This document shows, one piece after another, positions 35,927 to 47,955 of a DNA stretch of 64,000 nucleotides. Within the stretch, counting starts at the first letter, position 1, and each line of letters opens with the position of its first letter. Position numbers and translations under genes: made by a program. This stretch comes from Quillaja saponaria (Eukaryota; Streptophyta; Magnoliopsida; Fabales; Quillajaceae). The DNA lies in contig CM055612.1 in NCBI GenBank assembly GCA_029379385.1, positions 15,686,001-15,750,000 on the forward strand, given 5' to 3'. The notes beneath the pieces are model-generated. The model was not told the DNA's origin, searched no databases, and saw only the letters and a list, made by a program, of their open reading frames with translations.

Positions 35927-36571
35927 TGACATTCTAAATAAATACTATAATAAATTTATATTCCCAATATCTAATATTTTAAAAATTCTTTTCAAATAAG
36001 TTCTAAATTTTAGATTAAAACTTTTATACAACTTTTATACTTATTTTTAATTTTAATTTTAATTTAAAAGATTAATTAAGCAAAATAATTTTTTTTTAAA
36101 TCTCATAATATAAAATTAGAAAAATAATAAAAAAATTTCATTATCTCCTTTTCATATTTTTTTACAGCATTTAAAAAAAAAAATTATCTTCAAAGACAAC
36201 TTGTATTATTGTTTTTTTTTCATGACAAGAAATAAAAAGAACAAGTGTGAAGTGACATTCATATGAATTTAAAATTAGTTATGAATTTATATACTGTTTT
36301 TAAAAAAAAAAACTATTAACGGGATGATCAAAATCTCATTAATTTTTAAAAGATTGATTCTGTTATTACTTGTTAAATAATAATTTTATTTTTTGTCAAT
36401 TAATTAATGTATGTTTTGAAAAATTAATCTACTTAATTAATATTTTAAACTGAAAACAACATAAAAAATAAAAAAATTTCAATCTAAAATTTAGGACTTA
36501 TTTGGAAAGAAATCTTAAAAGTAAGAGTTATAAAGAATGCAAATTTATTATTGGGAGTGCTTAAAATGTCA
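35927..36571. mobile_element. MITE-like element with ~100-base inverted repeats
   Basis: The left end TGACATTCTAAATAAATACT and the right end, inverted, TGACATTTTAAGCACTCCCA extend into shared words: AATAAATTT, TTTCAAATAAGT/TTCCAAATAAGT, CTAAATTTTAGATT. The interior is AT-rich and non-coding. It lies in what was an intron of the ABCG gene. Confidence 0.55.
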
Positions 36572-36612
36572 TGAAAAATTAATTCTCGGATGATAGTACT
36601 TATAAATCAGCA

Positions 36613-36975
36613 AATGCATGTGCCAGTGTGCCAAGAAAATAAATCAAAGATCACTTACCAATCTTAACAATAAACAAGTATAAAAACCAAATAAAACCAT
36701 AATGTTATCAAAAACCAGAAAATTAAAATACTATCACGCATGCACTTATACACATATATAATATATGCATTATATGTATATACGCATACATATAACAAAA
36801 GTTAAAGGCAGGTACCAGTGTGCCTAGAAAATAAATCGAAGATCACTTACCAATAAGTATAAAAACAAAAATAAAACCATAATTTTATCCCAAACCAGAA
36901 ATTAAAATACTATGACGTATGCCCTCATACGCAATATGCATTATATGTACATACACATACACATAGGCAAAATTA
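36613..36975. repeat. Tandem duplication of ~190 bases
   Basis: Two consecutive units share CCAGTGTGCC.AGAAAATAAATC, AAGATCACTTACCAAT, AACCAGAAA and an ATATGCATTATATGTA tail. The second starts near 36812. Both lie in the same ABCG intron. Confidence 0.6.
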
Positions 36976-38024
36976 CATTTAAGTATGTAATAATGAGTTT
37001 TTCTTGATGAATACGATATCTAAGAAAATATTTTAGCCAGTGATGATAATGATTTTAGAGGTATGCAATTAATAAATTTAATTTGGAAATATCTCAATAT
37101 TCTGATTTATCATAACTTAACAAGTACCACTTCAACACCTGTTAGAAATCCAACAAGTAATTTGAAAATGAATAAAACTTATCGATTCGATTTACTAATG
37201 TTAGGAAGATGGTACATATGTGCATTTCATGAAAGATTAACCTATTGAAGGTTAATTATTCTGGAAAAAAAAATTAAGTTTGGTATAATAACAGATAAGA
37301 TGAAATTAGGTAACGACATTTATCTTTTCTTACCAAGTTTTTCTATTTCATTTTATCTTACGTTAGTAAATTTTTTCTGATAGACTTTTTCCTTTCCAAT
37401 AGAGCCGGGTTTGCCGCAGTTAGACTCTCTGGAGATATTGTCATGACTGCGAATGATCTTTTAAATGCAAAGAAGAGGAGACTAGACTATGGCATTGTTG
37501 TAAGTAACTTCATACAGTTCTGCAATTCAAATGGGTATAAATGTACATAAGAAATTAAACTTCTGATCAATATGTTCAACCGAATCAATGTTGATGTATT
37601 CACTAATAAGTATTTTTTTTAGTGTAGAAATGATTTTCTTTCTATTTGTCTTTGTAATATCTCTATCTCTTTTGCTTCTAAATATTTAACCACTTGTCTT
37701 ATCCTTCTAAAATTTTCAAATCCAGGCATATGTGACCCAAGAAGATATATTATAAAACTATCAGTTATAGAAACAATATCCTACTCAGCACATCTAAGGC
37801 TTCCACCAACGAAGACTACAGAAGAGGTTGAAGACATAGTAGAGGGAACAATTATTGAAATGAGTCTTCAATATATGACTTTCTTTCATTCAATATTTCA
37901 TCTACATGCACATAACAGGTACTAAATGTATGACTTTGTTTCTATATTTCCAACTAATCTGCAGTTTTAAGAAATGTATGGGCGTCGGTAATCTTCAAGA
38001 AAAACTCTAAGTTCCAGTAGTTTT

Positions 38025-38140
38025 GAGCTTAATCATGTATTGTCTTTTTTGGCAAAATAATCACGTATTCCTTTAGTTTTGGGCTTAATCATGTATTGTC
38101 TTTTTTTTGGCGAAATAATCATGTATTGTTTGAAGCCACA
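38025..38140 (+). repeat. Short direct repeat
   Basis: Two copies of a unit containing GCTTAATCATGTATTGTC and GGC.AAATAATCA, about 65 bases apart, in ABCG intronic DNA. Confidence 0.6.
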
Positions 38141-38989
38141 TATATTAGGCACAAATTATGCAAAGAATTAAACAGTAAACAAGTTCAATAATTTAGAATT
38201 TTAAATTTCTGGGTAGACGAACTACCTCCAATTCTTCCACAAATCAGATTTTATGATTTTTGTCTAAGGAATTCAAGAGAACTGAGATTATAAGAACCTA
38301 GTGTAAAGAAGAGATGATCTCTGTTTCCAGAACCACTGTATTCGAGCAGAAAATATCCCTTTCTAAACACAGAATTCATCTATAGTACTCAGTCAGGCTG
38401 TTGGTTTATGCCAACCCAAGACAACCTGCACTTTCAGTTTGGATGAGGATATTATTATATTATATGATTCACCACCATTATAATTTAACGTTTGCCTTTG
38501 TAAGAGTATTCCATTTTCCGATCCACTGCTTGATGGAGCCAAATCATGCTACCCTGTGCTTGTATTTCCACCTCTAGCCGATCGTGCCCACTATGGCTGG
38601 GCTCCCAGAAATTTCACTCTTAAGACCTTATTTCTAGTGTAAAACACTGCTTTGTTACCTATTATCATATTCCAGAAAAGACTCTTGAAAATTTCAAATT
38701 TGAGAGAGCCAGCAGCCTGCAAATATTAGAGAGTTTCTTCTAGTTTTAGAGCATATTTGGGGGTTTCTTGAGAGCTCAAAACTTTTTCCTTTAGCTACTA
38801 TGTTGCAATCTCATCCAAGCTACCAATAGAGATAAAACTCTTTCAACTGCAACTCATTCAATCCATTCTCATATCTTTGAATTCTACCATCTCCATCTCA
38901 GCTATAGTCCTGGTGGCAGGAAACTTCTCCAAAGAGAGAGGTGTCCTGTTCAAGTCTCCTCCCTTCCCAATCTTCCCATAGTTGTTAGC

Positions 38990-39160
38990 CAATGAGCCTT
39001 GGCTCATATGGCACCTACTGATTTGAAAAAGACTCGGCTACACCAAGGTTCAAGGTTCAAACTTCGGTAATTGATCTCTAGGGTATTATCCCCTCACCCC
39101 ATTCCCGCACCCCGGTAGCGTAGTTCCTTCTCCAATAGTGTAATCGTATTACTGAATCAA
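38990..39160 (+). mobile_element. SINE-like element with Pol III boxes
   Basis: TGGCTCATATGG (39000-39011) resembles tRNA box A (TGGCTCAGTTGG) and GGTTCAAACTT (39054-39064) resembles box B. Spacing is 43 bases, as in tRNA-derived SINEs. A CCCCTCACCCC stretch and an A-rich end at about 39160 follow. Target duplications were not identified. Confidence 0.4.
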
Positions 39161-40367
39161 AAGAAAAACAGAAAGAAAAAAATCTACCATCCTTAAAATC
39201 ATGATTTGTTTACATTTCCTTGCAATATAGCCTTCTAAGATAATCCTTTTGATTTTCTCATTACAGGAAAAAGAAAGATCAGTAGACTGTTTATTGAACC
39301 TAGCAACTGCAGAAATCAAAGCATGACTTGTTGACAAGTACCGAAGATCAGAATATGCAACAATAGCTATAGCCAGAATCAAAGAATCCTCTGCCCCAAT
39401 CTGAAATGTTCAAAATTTGATTAACTGTAGTAAACAACCGCTACATACTTGGACTCAGCAGTAGCCTTCCTTCGAATAGGAGATTCGAGACCATTTGAAT
39501 TGAGAAGGGAAGTCTTCCCAATGCAGAAATATAGGTTATACTTGCCAAAGAAAAGAATTTGGTAAACAGTTTTTCAGCCTCTGAATCCCAGAACTGGCTA
39601 ATATTTAAAAGTTCTAAGAGTCCTTTAATCATTCTAGAGAGTTTTAAATTTTACTTAAATGTAAAATCTAACTGAATAAGAAATTTGAAATTTTGCTGCT
39701 TTAGTGTGCAAAGGGAATGTCAAAGAGTCATGTTTTTCTAAGAGATTAAGAGACTAATACATAGTATGGTCTCAGATTAAAAACTAGCTCTGAATTTTTT
39801 ACCACACGAAGGACTTGAGACCAAAAGGAAAAGTGACAGCTGAGAAACATGGTGGAAGCAGCTATCGACATTGACGCAGAGATCATTTGTCAACATGTCC
39901 AGAGATGCAGGGTACTACTGGATAAGGATAACTATCTATATAGCATTATCTGTGTTTTTTGTAACTATCTTTTTTTATGTCGGAAGAAGTTATCATGCAA
40001 TTTGTATCAGGTTTTATGACATCCATGTCCATTGAAGTCTTCCCATCCTTCATTGAAGAAATGAAGTTAATATGATAAAATGTTAATCAGATTAAAAATG
40101 GAAACAGTAACCTTGTAATCTGAGTTTTTGGTTCATGAAACAGGTATTTTACAGAGAAGGCTCAATGGACATTATGGTGTCTCTCTGTATAATCTATCAA
40201 ATTTTCTCTCTTCCTTTCCCTTCGTGGTTGTGATGTCACTACTAGCTACAGGGACTATAACATATTATATGGTGGGGTTTCGACCCGAGTTTTCTCACTA
40301 TTTGTATATTTGCCTCGATCTTGTTAGCTCCCTTTCAGTTGTAGAGAGTTACATGATTGCCTCAGAT

Positions 40368-40991
40368 TTGGAAATGGATCCTGTTTCAAAACCTGAACCC
40401 TAATCTGATCATACTCAATATTAAGTTCAGCCAAAAAATCATACACTCTCTCCTTATCTAGCAACTTTTTGTAAGAAGCTGCATCCTCAGGACATATTGG
40501 CTGATACTCCTGGTACTAATCCAACTCTTGCCATAAATCACTCAATTCAGCAAAATATTGAGCAATAATCAGTTCTCTCTACTTAATCTCATGAAGCTTC
40601 TTCCTAAGCTCAAAATTATGAATATCATTTTCAACTTGAGAGTAAGTTTGGCACACAACTGTCCACATCTTATAGGCATAATCAAGTAACAAGTAACCAT
40701 GAGAGATTTGTGCTTGCATAGAGTTAATCAACCATGACATCACCAAAGAGTTTTCCGAAATCCATGGCCCCAATAATAAATCTTCATTAGCTGGTTTAGT
40801 TTTGGAACCAATGATATAACCATACAACCCGCGTGCTTGAATAAATAATAGGCACGAGTGAGACCAAGCTAAGAAATTGTTGCTATCAAACCTCACCGGC
40901 TAATTTGGAGAGAGAGATTATCGTTAGAGATTCTAACCCTACTCCCACTCCCACTACTACCATTCCCAGGACTAACAACTTCCTCCAGCAT
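40368..40991 (-). pseudogene. Copia gag fragment
   Basis: From ATG 40991 the minus strand reads MLEEVVSPGNGSSGSGSRVR, then, after a frameshift, VRFDSNNFLAWSHSCLLFIQ, NSLVMSWLINSMQAQIS and FELRKKLHEIK. Continuing below 40579: AQYFAELSDLWQELD, KKLLDKERVYDFLAELN, QDPFPNL. This is the gag N-terminal region of copia elements. It ends at about 40368 against the ABCG pseudogene. Confidence 0.8.
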
Positions 40992-41535
40992 GCTATAAGT
41001 AAAGAAATTAGCAAAAAAAATCAGCACTAGATACCAGTAAGGAACTAAAATACAGAGAACTCCAATACTTACCACCCACACGATCAACAAAGCACCCAAC
41101 TTCCAGATGGGAATTGTTATTGGAGCAGGATATATATTAAGAATAACACTGGGCTTCTCCTTCCTCGTTTTCTACTTAAAACTTCACTGTAATGGTTGAC
41201 ATATTACATACATATGTAGGGTATCATGATGATGACTGCAAGCTACTTCCCTTTACTTCCTGATCTAACCAAATCCCTTTGGCGTTATCCAATTTCATAT
41301 ATCAATTATGGAGCATGCGCATTACAGTTAACACTGATCAAAATTACAATTTCTCAAACATGTCAGACAACATACTTGATGTAAACAATAATGGAACTAA
41401 CAAGTCAATATGTGTTTATTACTAAGGTCCACTAAAATGTAATTTAAAACAAACAAAAAAAATCGTATTTGTGACAGAGAAGTAAGAACAAGTCACATTG
41501 GATGTTATCAGGACTAAATACCAACTAGTACAACC
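40992..41535. other. Intergenic, no gene seen
   Basis: AT-rich. It probably includes the leader of the copia gag fragment, but no primer site or LTR was recognised. Confidence 0.4.
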
Positions 41536-42467
41536 CAGTGTTGTAACGGGCGAAAGGCGCCTCTAAGGCGACAAATTCCAAAATAGCCTGAGGCAAGAGA
41601 CGTTAAAAAGGTGACAGCCTGAGTGAAGCGAGGCAATAATTATCAAAATTCTACTAGATATACCAGTACAAATACTAATCTAAAAAATAATAAATTAGAA
41701 TACATAACAAGTGATTATATAAATTTTAAATAAATAAAAGGATCAATATTTGAATTAATAATTCAACTCAACATCATAAATATTAATAATTTAAAATTAA
41801 AGAAATACACAATATTATTTAATGGTTTTTGCAAGAAATAGTTTTATTATACTCTACTACTACTACCAAGAGGCAAACTTAAATGGGCTAAAAAAAACAA
41901 ATTAAGGTTTCTTTATTTTATGAAAAAGTCATAATTATCCTCTTTTTAATTAATTTAGACCATCACATTAAGACTTTTTGGCCAATTTACAAACTAAATA
42001 AATTTTTATTATTATTTATTTGCCAGCAATTGGAAAGTGTGATTTACAATAATAATACCAAAAAAAAAAGTAAAAAGTGTGAATTACAATAATAAAAAAA
42101 AAAAAAAAAAAAAAAGTAAAAAGCCGTTGTCTTCTCTAACTCCATCTTCTTCTGCGTACTGTGGCTTCTGTCTTCATCGGCTGCGACTGTCTTGCTACCA
42201 GATTCCGGCAACATTTGCAGGATTTCTCAACTTCATTATTCTCGACTCCATGTGGGGATTCAAGCCCTATCAAAAAGCAAAGGTTAGCTTTCAATTTAAG
42301 GCCAAAAAACATTTGCAGGCGCTCGCCTCTGTCGCTTCTTGACTTGACTCAGGCCACTCCTAAGGCAAAAAAGGAGCACGCCTCTGCTTTTTCGACTCGC
42401 CTGAGGGGTCTTCAGGCGGTGTGCCTCCTCCTCGCCTTGCCTGAACGCCTAGGCGGGCGCCGAAAAT
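41536..42467. mobile_element. hAT-like GC-rich non-autonomous element remnant
   Basis: The left end CAGTGTTGTAACGGGCGAAA, followed by AGGCGCC and AAGGCGA words, is of the type seen in plant hAT-derived elements. The right part (42310-42467) is rich in inverted CGCCT words: CTCGCCTTGCCTGAACGCC, CTAGGCGGGCGCC. The centre is AT-rich. The matching right terminus (TACAACACTG) is absent, so the element is truncated or rearranged. The 145-codon frame at 42161-42598 reads through these repeats and is not a gene. Confidence 0.45.
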
Positions 42468-43540
42468 CAGCCTTCATTCAGGAAAGCACCATCTTTCCCT
42501 TCAAGGAGGCACTAGACACTACATTCATTGTCTTCTCAAGAGGGTCTCAACTCTCCACTTCACTAGAAGCAGGACTGGTTGTATATCTTTCTCAATAATA
42601 AGCTGTATTTCATACTAAGGGGTACTATATTAGAAAGGAAAGGAAAACATACATAAATGTATCCGTGGTTGGGTTAAAGCATCTCCCTTTAAACTCAACA
42701 ACAATCAATTGTACTGTGATTATACACTACTAGACAATCTTCAACACAGTATAACACTATCATTAGCAATTTATCTAATTTCAGTCTATTTTGCCTCAGT
42801 TGTGTAGTCCAAATAGAAAACACTCTAATAGACATCCACAGGTCAAATATTTCTCCAAGGACAAACAACTTCCCTTTTCTATTTACTCAGTAACTTATAC
42901 TTGGTTTCCACCTAAAGGAACTTCCGACGGATCAAACTATATTGCAGTTCCAACTCTGCAGTTGGTAGAAGTTTTTTGTTATTGGAAACTACTGTATGTA
43001 GCTTGTAAACAATCAATTTAGATGGGGTTTGCCTTGGGAACAATCTACACAACCTTTTCAGAAGTCCAAACAAAACTGCTATATCTCCTTATAGTCAACG
43101 TTCCGTGCTTACATGCATATTAGACTCCATACGGTTACTCAAGTGTAAACGGATTTTATTAATTAGGCTCGCCAAAAGAAATTTCAATTTGACTTTTTAG
43201 GAGGTGGAAAAAAATGAAGGAAATGGAAAAGCACCATCAATTGTCTATCAATGATATAAAAATAGAACTTTAGAAAGAGAAAGAATAGAAACAACTACAA
43301 AGTCTGAAGTCCCACGGTGCAATTCTTGATCAATTACTCTGACTCTAAGGTCTCACTATACGCAAACACAAGATAATTTTAACCTGTAAAAGATACAGAA
43401 CTCGATTCCCAAAAAAATTACAATAAAAACGACAAATCAACTCATAAAAGTCCCAAACTTAACTATATCCCGAAAAAATTACTAAATCTGAATTTCCAAA
43501 TTACTAACTAAATCCTACATAACCCTCATAATTAAAAAAT
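42468..43540. other. Intergenic, no gene seen
   Basis: No recognised coding or element motif. The 76-codon frame at 42791-43021 has no family signature. Confidence 0.45.
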
Positions 43541-43745
43541 TACATAATTGAAAGACCTAACACCTTTAATTCACTCTCTAATCGAACAAAATCACAAGAA
43601 AGTTCCTCAATCCTTCGTAATTAAAATTACATAACTGAGAGGCCTAACACTTCAATTCACTCTCCATTCAAACAAAATCAACTAACATCACACAACTCTG
43701 AGATCTAGCACCTTATTTCACTCTATTTAAACCATGAGAAAGTGC
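43541..43745. repeat. Degenerate tandem repeat, about three units
   Basis: Units of roughly 70-90 bases share TTACATAA.TGA.AG.CCTAACAC, TTCACTCTC and AGTTCCTCAAT/AGTGCCTCAAT words. The last unit is the most diverged. Confidence 0.5.
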
Positions 43746-44061
43746 CTCAATTCCTAAGAAAATGTGACAACTTATTCATGACCCAGGTTCTCTGCACCAA
43801 ATAGTGTTTATACTAAAAAATGTACATCTGTTGTGCTTTCAATTATCAAAGATCCCATGCTAATTTTCCAAACTAGGATTTGGGCATTGGTTTTGGCAAC
43901 ATGAAAGCAAAAGATTACTCCCCAAACGATGGTAGGTAGTAGAAGAAGACCCACCAGTTCTCCATGGTCTTAACAAAACTACCAATGAGGCATCTTTCCT
44001 CTTCCTTTTATTTTTTGGCTTTCTAAGTTAACAACTATAAGAAGTATTTATAGTATAAAAG

Positions 44062-45006
44062 TGCTCAACAATCCGCATACATAATGAGGAAAAAGATTGT
44101 AGGCTAGTCTGGTATCTTAGCCTACACCCATTATCTTCATTTATAGTAAATAATAAAACATAGAGTTTCACATCTAAATAATATAAGACTACATAATACA
44201 ATAATATTATATTCCTAACACTCCCTCTCAAGATGGAGCATATAATGCTCAATCTTGAACAGAACATAACCAATTATCAATCTCAACTTTCCTCTCACTT
44301 ACAGCAACTTATAAACAATAGGTCGAGCTTCAATCAGTTTGATGAACGTATTGGTACCCATGAACAGTACTTGAGCTGGCTGGAAAGAGGCACAATCGGA
44401 TTTGCCAGAAAAATAAAAAGAGCACCCCTTGAAAGAGGCATAGCTGGATTTTCCAGAAAAATAAAAAAAACACAGCTGGAAAGAGACATAGCGAGAAAAT
44501 TCACAAAGGTACTGTTGAACCGTCAAATCATTTGAGTCGTCAAACCATTTGAGTTGTCAAACCATTTGAGTCATCAAACCCTAAAACAAAAGAGACTTGA
44601 AAAAAAAGAGGAGTTGAGCCATCTTTTAGATGAAATAGATAACTAAGGATAGAGAAAAGTGAGAATAATTACGCTTGAAAAGAGGAAATAATAAGGCTTG
44701 AATGGAAGAAATAAACAAGCTTCATGATGACTGGCGGCAAAGCCCATTTTTTTTATTCTTTTTCTTCATGTGATAGCTAGAGAAAAGAAAGAGCAAATTA
44801 GAATTTTTGGAAATCAGACCAAGATCGGTTTTGAGAACCCGCTATGGTACCATGTTAAATAAATAGAATGAATAAAAAGATTGTGGGCTTGATTGGTACC
44901 TCAAAGTCTATACCCATAAACTTTATTTATAATAAATAATAAAACTACAACTTCCACAACTAAGCAATGTAGGACTATACAATACGATAATATTATATTC
45001 CTAACA
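44062..45006 (-). mobile_element. TRIM-like miniature LTR retrotransposon
   Basis: Short direct repeats on the minus strand, 45006-44853 (154 bases) and 44220-44062 (159 bases), both begin TGTTAGGAATATAATATTAT. The first ends TTTAACA and is followed at once by TGGTACCATAGC (44852-44841), a primer-site-like sequence. The second is preceded by a polypurine stretch CTTGAGAGGGAG. The 620-base interior has no gag or pol coding. Short LTRs, priming sites and a non-coding core define TRIMs. A short TRIM-like element of this kind would depend on other elements' enzymes. Flanks AAAAG and ACTAC do not match. Confidence 0.7.
44381..44585 (+). repeat. Tandem repeats inside the TRIM-like element
   Basis: Two repeat arrays adjoin. 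About three units of GAAAGAGGCA...CCAGAAAAATAAAAA lie at 44381-44490. Four units of a 17-base word (GTCAAACCATTTGAGT) lie at about 44519-44585. The 100-codon frame over them is an artefact of the repeat. Confidence 0.7.
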
Positions 45007-45775
45007 ACTACACTAAAAAGAAGCCATAACAACTACATTAAAAAGAAGCCAAAATATAAAGTGCTCCCAATCTGCACATCAGTCAAAGAAACACCCTGAT
45101 AGGCTCCAACAATACTACACTAAAAAGAAGCCAATAAACCAATCACATACACAACAGATGAACATGATTATAAGAATCTTGAAAATTCTTCATCAGTCAT
45201 ATATTAGGATATACATTCTCTGCAAGGTCAAAGAAACATTAGTAGCTAAAAAAAGAGTTCACAGCCACTAACGTGCATAAGACACTGCGTCAAAAGATAA
45301 CACTCCCATTATCAACAAGAAGAAATATATTCTAGTAATGATAACCAAACCGATAAAATCCTTCTAATTGCTTCCTTTTTTTTTTCTATAGAAAACAAAA
45401 AAAATTATTAACAGATAACGAGAGTACAATGACAGAGGACCGCAGGCAACACATTTAAGAAACAATCATATACCAATCTAATTAAAATGTGCTTGTCAAT
45501 CATGCAACAAATCAGTCAAAGAAACACCTTGACAGGCTCCTACAGCACTACATCAGCGAGAAGCCAGAAACAATCATATACCAAACAAGAGGAACTGGAC
45601 TATAAGAGTCTCTGAAAAATCCTTATAACTCCCATCTAGGATATTCATTCTCTACAACCTCAAAGAAACTAGCAGTAAAAAAGAGTTCAACCATGCATAA
45701 GACACCCCGTCAACCCATTATCAACAATAAGAAAAGGTATTCTAGTAATGCTATTCAAACCGACTAACATCCTTC
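45007..45775. repeat. Diverged direct duplication of ~270 bases
   Basis: 45088-45365 and 45514-45775 share TCAGTCAAAGAAACACC, TGA.AGGCTCC, GAGTTCA, GCATAAGACAC, CAT/CCATTATCAACAA and TATTCTAGTAATG in the same order. ACTACACTAAAAAGAAGCC-type words also occur at 45007, 45027 and 45114. Origin unknown. Confidence 0.55.
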
Positions 45776-47955
45776 TCATGAAGAAAATTTATTTATCAAA
45801 TTGACCAAGCCACAGAACAATGAGAAAATAGATGCTCATTAGTCTCACTACTCCGCCAAAACATAACCCAAACATCACAAGTTAATGATAGTTGACATCT
45901 GACCAATGTTCTGTGTACATGCAGGAGAGAATTAGTGCATCAGATTTGATTTACTCATAACAGTTCATTGTCGAAGTTAATTAGCTTAGGAGAATAAAAA
46001 AAATTCTGGCGATCCTTTTATCACAATAGCTTATAATCACATAATAGTCTTTACTTCCTTTCATAATTGATAGCCTAGCAAAGGATGCATAAGCAGCGAA
46101 GAAAAAGAGTATCAGAACTCCTTCCTTTTCAATAACAGAAAACCAAACCCCAGATGGAAGAATTCTGAAGTTCCAAATACAAGGCTTAGCCCATGTGTCT
46201 GGGACTACAACTGTTCACCTTCAGAGAGAAAACCTCACAACCAACCAGTTGAGCTATGCACAGCATTACAAAATGCACCTAACCCTCCATCAGATTTTAT
46301 GGACAACACTTCCATAGCCTATTTCCAAAGCCACTCATGTTACAAACCCTGATCAAACAACATTACCTGATGCACTTGTAAACCTCCAATATATAAATAA
46401 AGCAGAACAAGCTCTCATGTCAATAGATATAAGAACTAATTTCCAGGTAATTGAATACTAGTTATAAATTTTATAAATAGATTTATACCCAGTACACAAA
46501 ACATATAAGCCCGCTCTTATGTCAGTGTATTGTCTTTATCAACCATTATCATATCAACTTCAACAATCGTAACATTAAGCAATCCAAAAAGAATTTATTG
46601 GATTATAAATTTATTTAGAATAAATAATAAAGTGAAGGAGTTAAATGGTAACAGATATATATGTTAAATGGTATCCCCAAGAACATTACTGTTATGATCA
46701 TCAGACTCCCCATGGTCTGAGAAAAACAAGAATTTCTAAATATAAGGTGTGTATTACACCCTCATACTCGTGGACAAAAGCATCAACATGCCATTTCTTC
46801 TGCAGAAAAACTTTGCATTCCCAAGTTAAAAAGGTTAATGGGCTAATAATATGCATGAATGCACAATCTCTACTTTCACTAAATAAGCAAATTAGCAAAA
46901 AGCTTATCTGCCACATAAATGAATAACAAGAGTTTCAACAACCTGAGAGTATTGTCGTATTGATCATTATTTCTGCAGCCTCTAAAATCCAGATCACCTT
47001 ATCAATTTCCACAAAGTGATTGGCGCTCTAAAAGAATCCTGATAACAGAAGCCATGACTTAATTAGATAACAGGCTGACGAGTGACGACAGAAAATAGGA
47101 TATATTGGTGTCTGTGCATTTGAGTGTGCAGGCTTCTAATTCCATTTAATGACAATGTGTCATGATCATGAATGCCTGATGTTCAACTATCTAGTAGCAT
47201 CTAGTATTAAAAAGTGTTTGTTTTGAACAATGAAAGAAAAATATGGCCAAAAGAGAAAACAATAAATGACAAATGCTAAAGAAACATGAGAATGGTTAAG
47301 TGCTTGTGTATGTGTGTGCCATGCTTGGGTTTTGAGGGGGATTTGCAGAGAATGAGCGAATTATTCAAGTAATTTCTTTTATATTCCACTTCAGCTACAT
47401 AAATGATGAAACCAATGCACAAATCGATATATATATATAGACACATAATATCTTATCCAATAGAATGAAAGGATACTGGACTAACTGCTTGACAAGTGAA
47501 GAGAATAAAGTCACCCATCATCTTACCAGAAAAGCAGAGTGGATATCCCAACAGAAACACTTTCTGGATGCAAGATAAACAAAAACCATATTTGAGACAT
47601 ATGCGAGTTTGGGAATATCCAGACAATCAGTGCAAATGACCGAAATCAGACCCACATTGATATCATTACTTTTTCTAACACTGACTACGACTCAAAAGCA
47701 ACAGATGTCGCATGCATGGAAAACTAGAACTCCTTAAAAGGAAAAAATAAATCAAGAAAACTACAAAATATTTTCTGAAACCAAGAAACAACTCACATTG
47801 CATGCACAATTCTCTCTTCCAAGAGTTTGCATTACTAATCAATTAATTTGTCAGTCATACAGAAATAACAACTAAAGCGACAACAGAATAATGAACTCGT
47901 ATCCATCTCTCTACTTCATGAGCTTAGTATAAGTTCAAAATACGCTAAACTCTAG
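45776..47955. other. Intergenic downstream of TRAUCO, no gene seen
   Basis: AT-rich DNA with no supported coding region. Opposing frames of 93 and 71 codons near 46645-46926 lack any recognisable motif. The part nearest 47955 must contain the 3' UTR and poly-A signals of the TRAUCO gene, which I cannot place exactly. Confidence 0.5.

Larger units (their letters stand above)
35514..40367 (+). pseudogene. ABCG half-transporter pseudogene (WBC type)
   Basis: Pieces in order: 35528-35600 reads NRIMAIM, then, after a one-base deletion, PSGSGKTTLLDA (Walker A). 37403-37499 reads DIVMTANDLLNAKKRRLDYG with a GTAAGT donor. 37726-37870 reads AYVTQEDIL, then, shifted, [20 protein letters not shown]. 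39853-40085 reads [20 protein letters not shown] and [11 protein letters not shown], with a deletion before [20 protein letters not shown]. 40143-40367 reads RLNGHYGVSLYNLSNFLSSF and GTITYYMVGFRPEFSHY. These match plant ABCG exporters of cuticular lipids such as ABCG11/12/15. The signature motif, Walker B and C-terminus are absent. The N-terminus is cut by copia at 35513. Confidence 0.85.

Noticed and set aside
42161..42598. 145-codon plus frame
   Set aside because: It runs through the GC-rich hAT-like repeat and has no protein family motif; lack of stops reflects base composition.
44233..44535. 100-codon plus frame with repeated ERG-type words
   Set aside because: It is produced by the tandem repeat in the TRIM-like element, and reads against the element's orientation.
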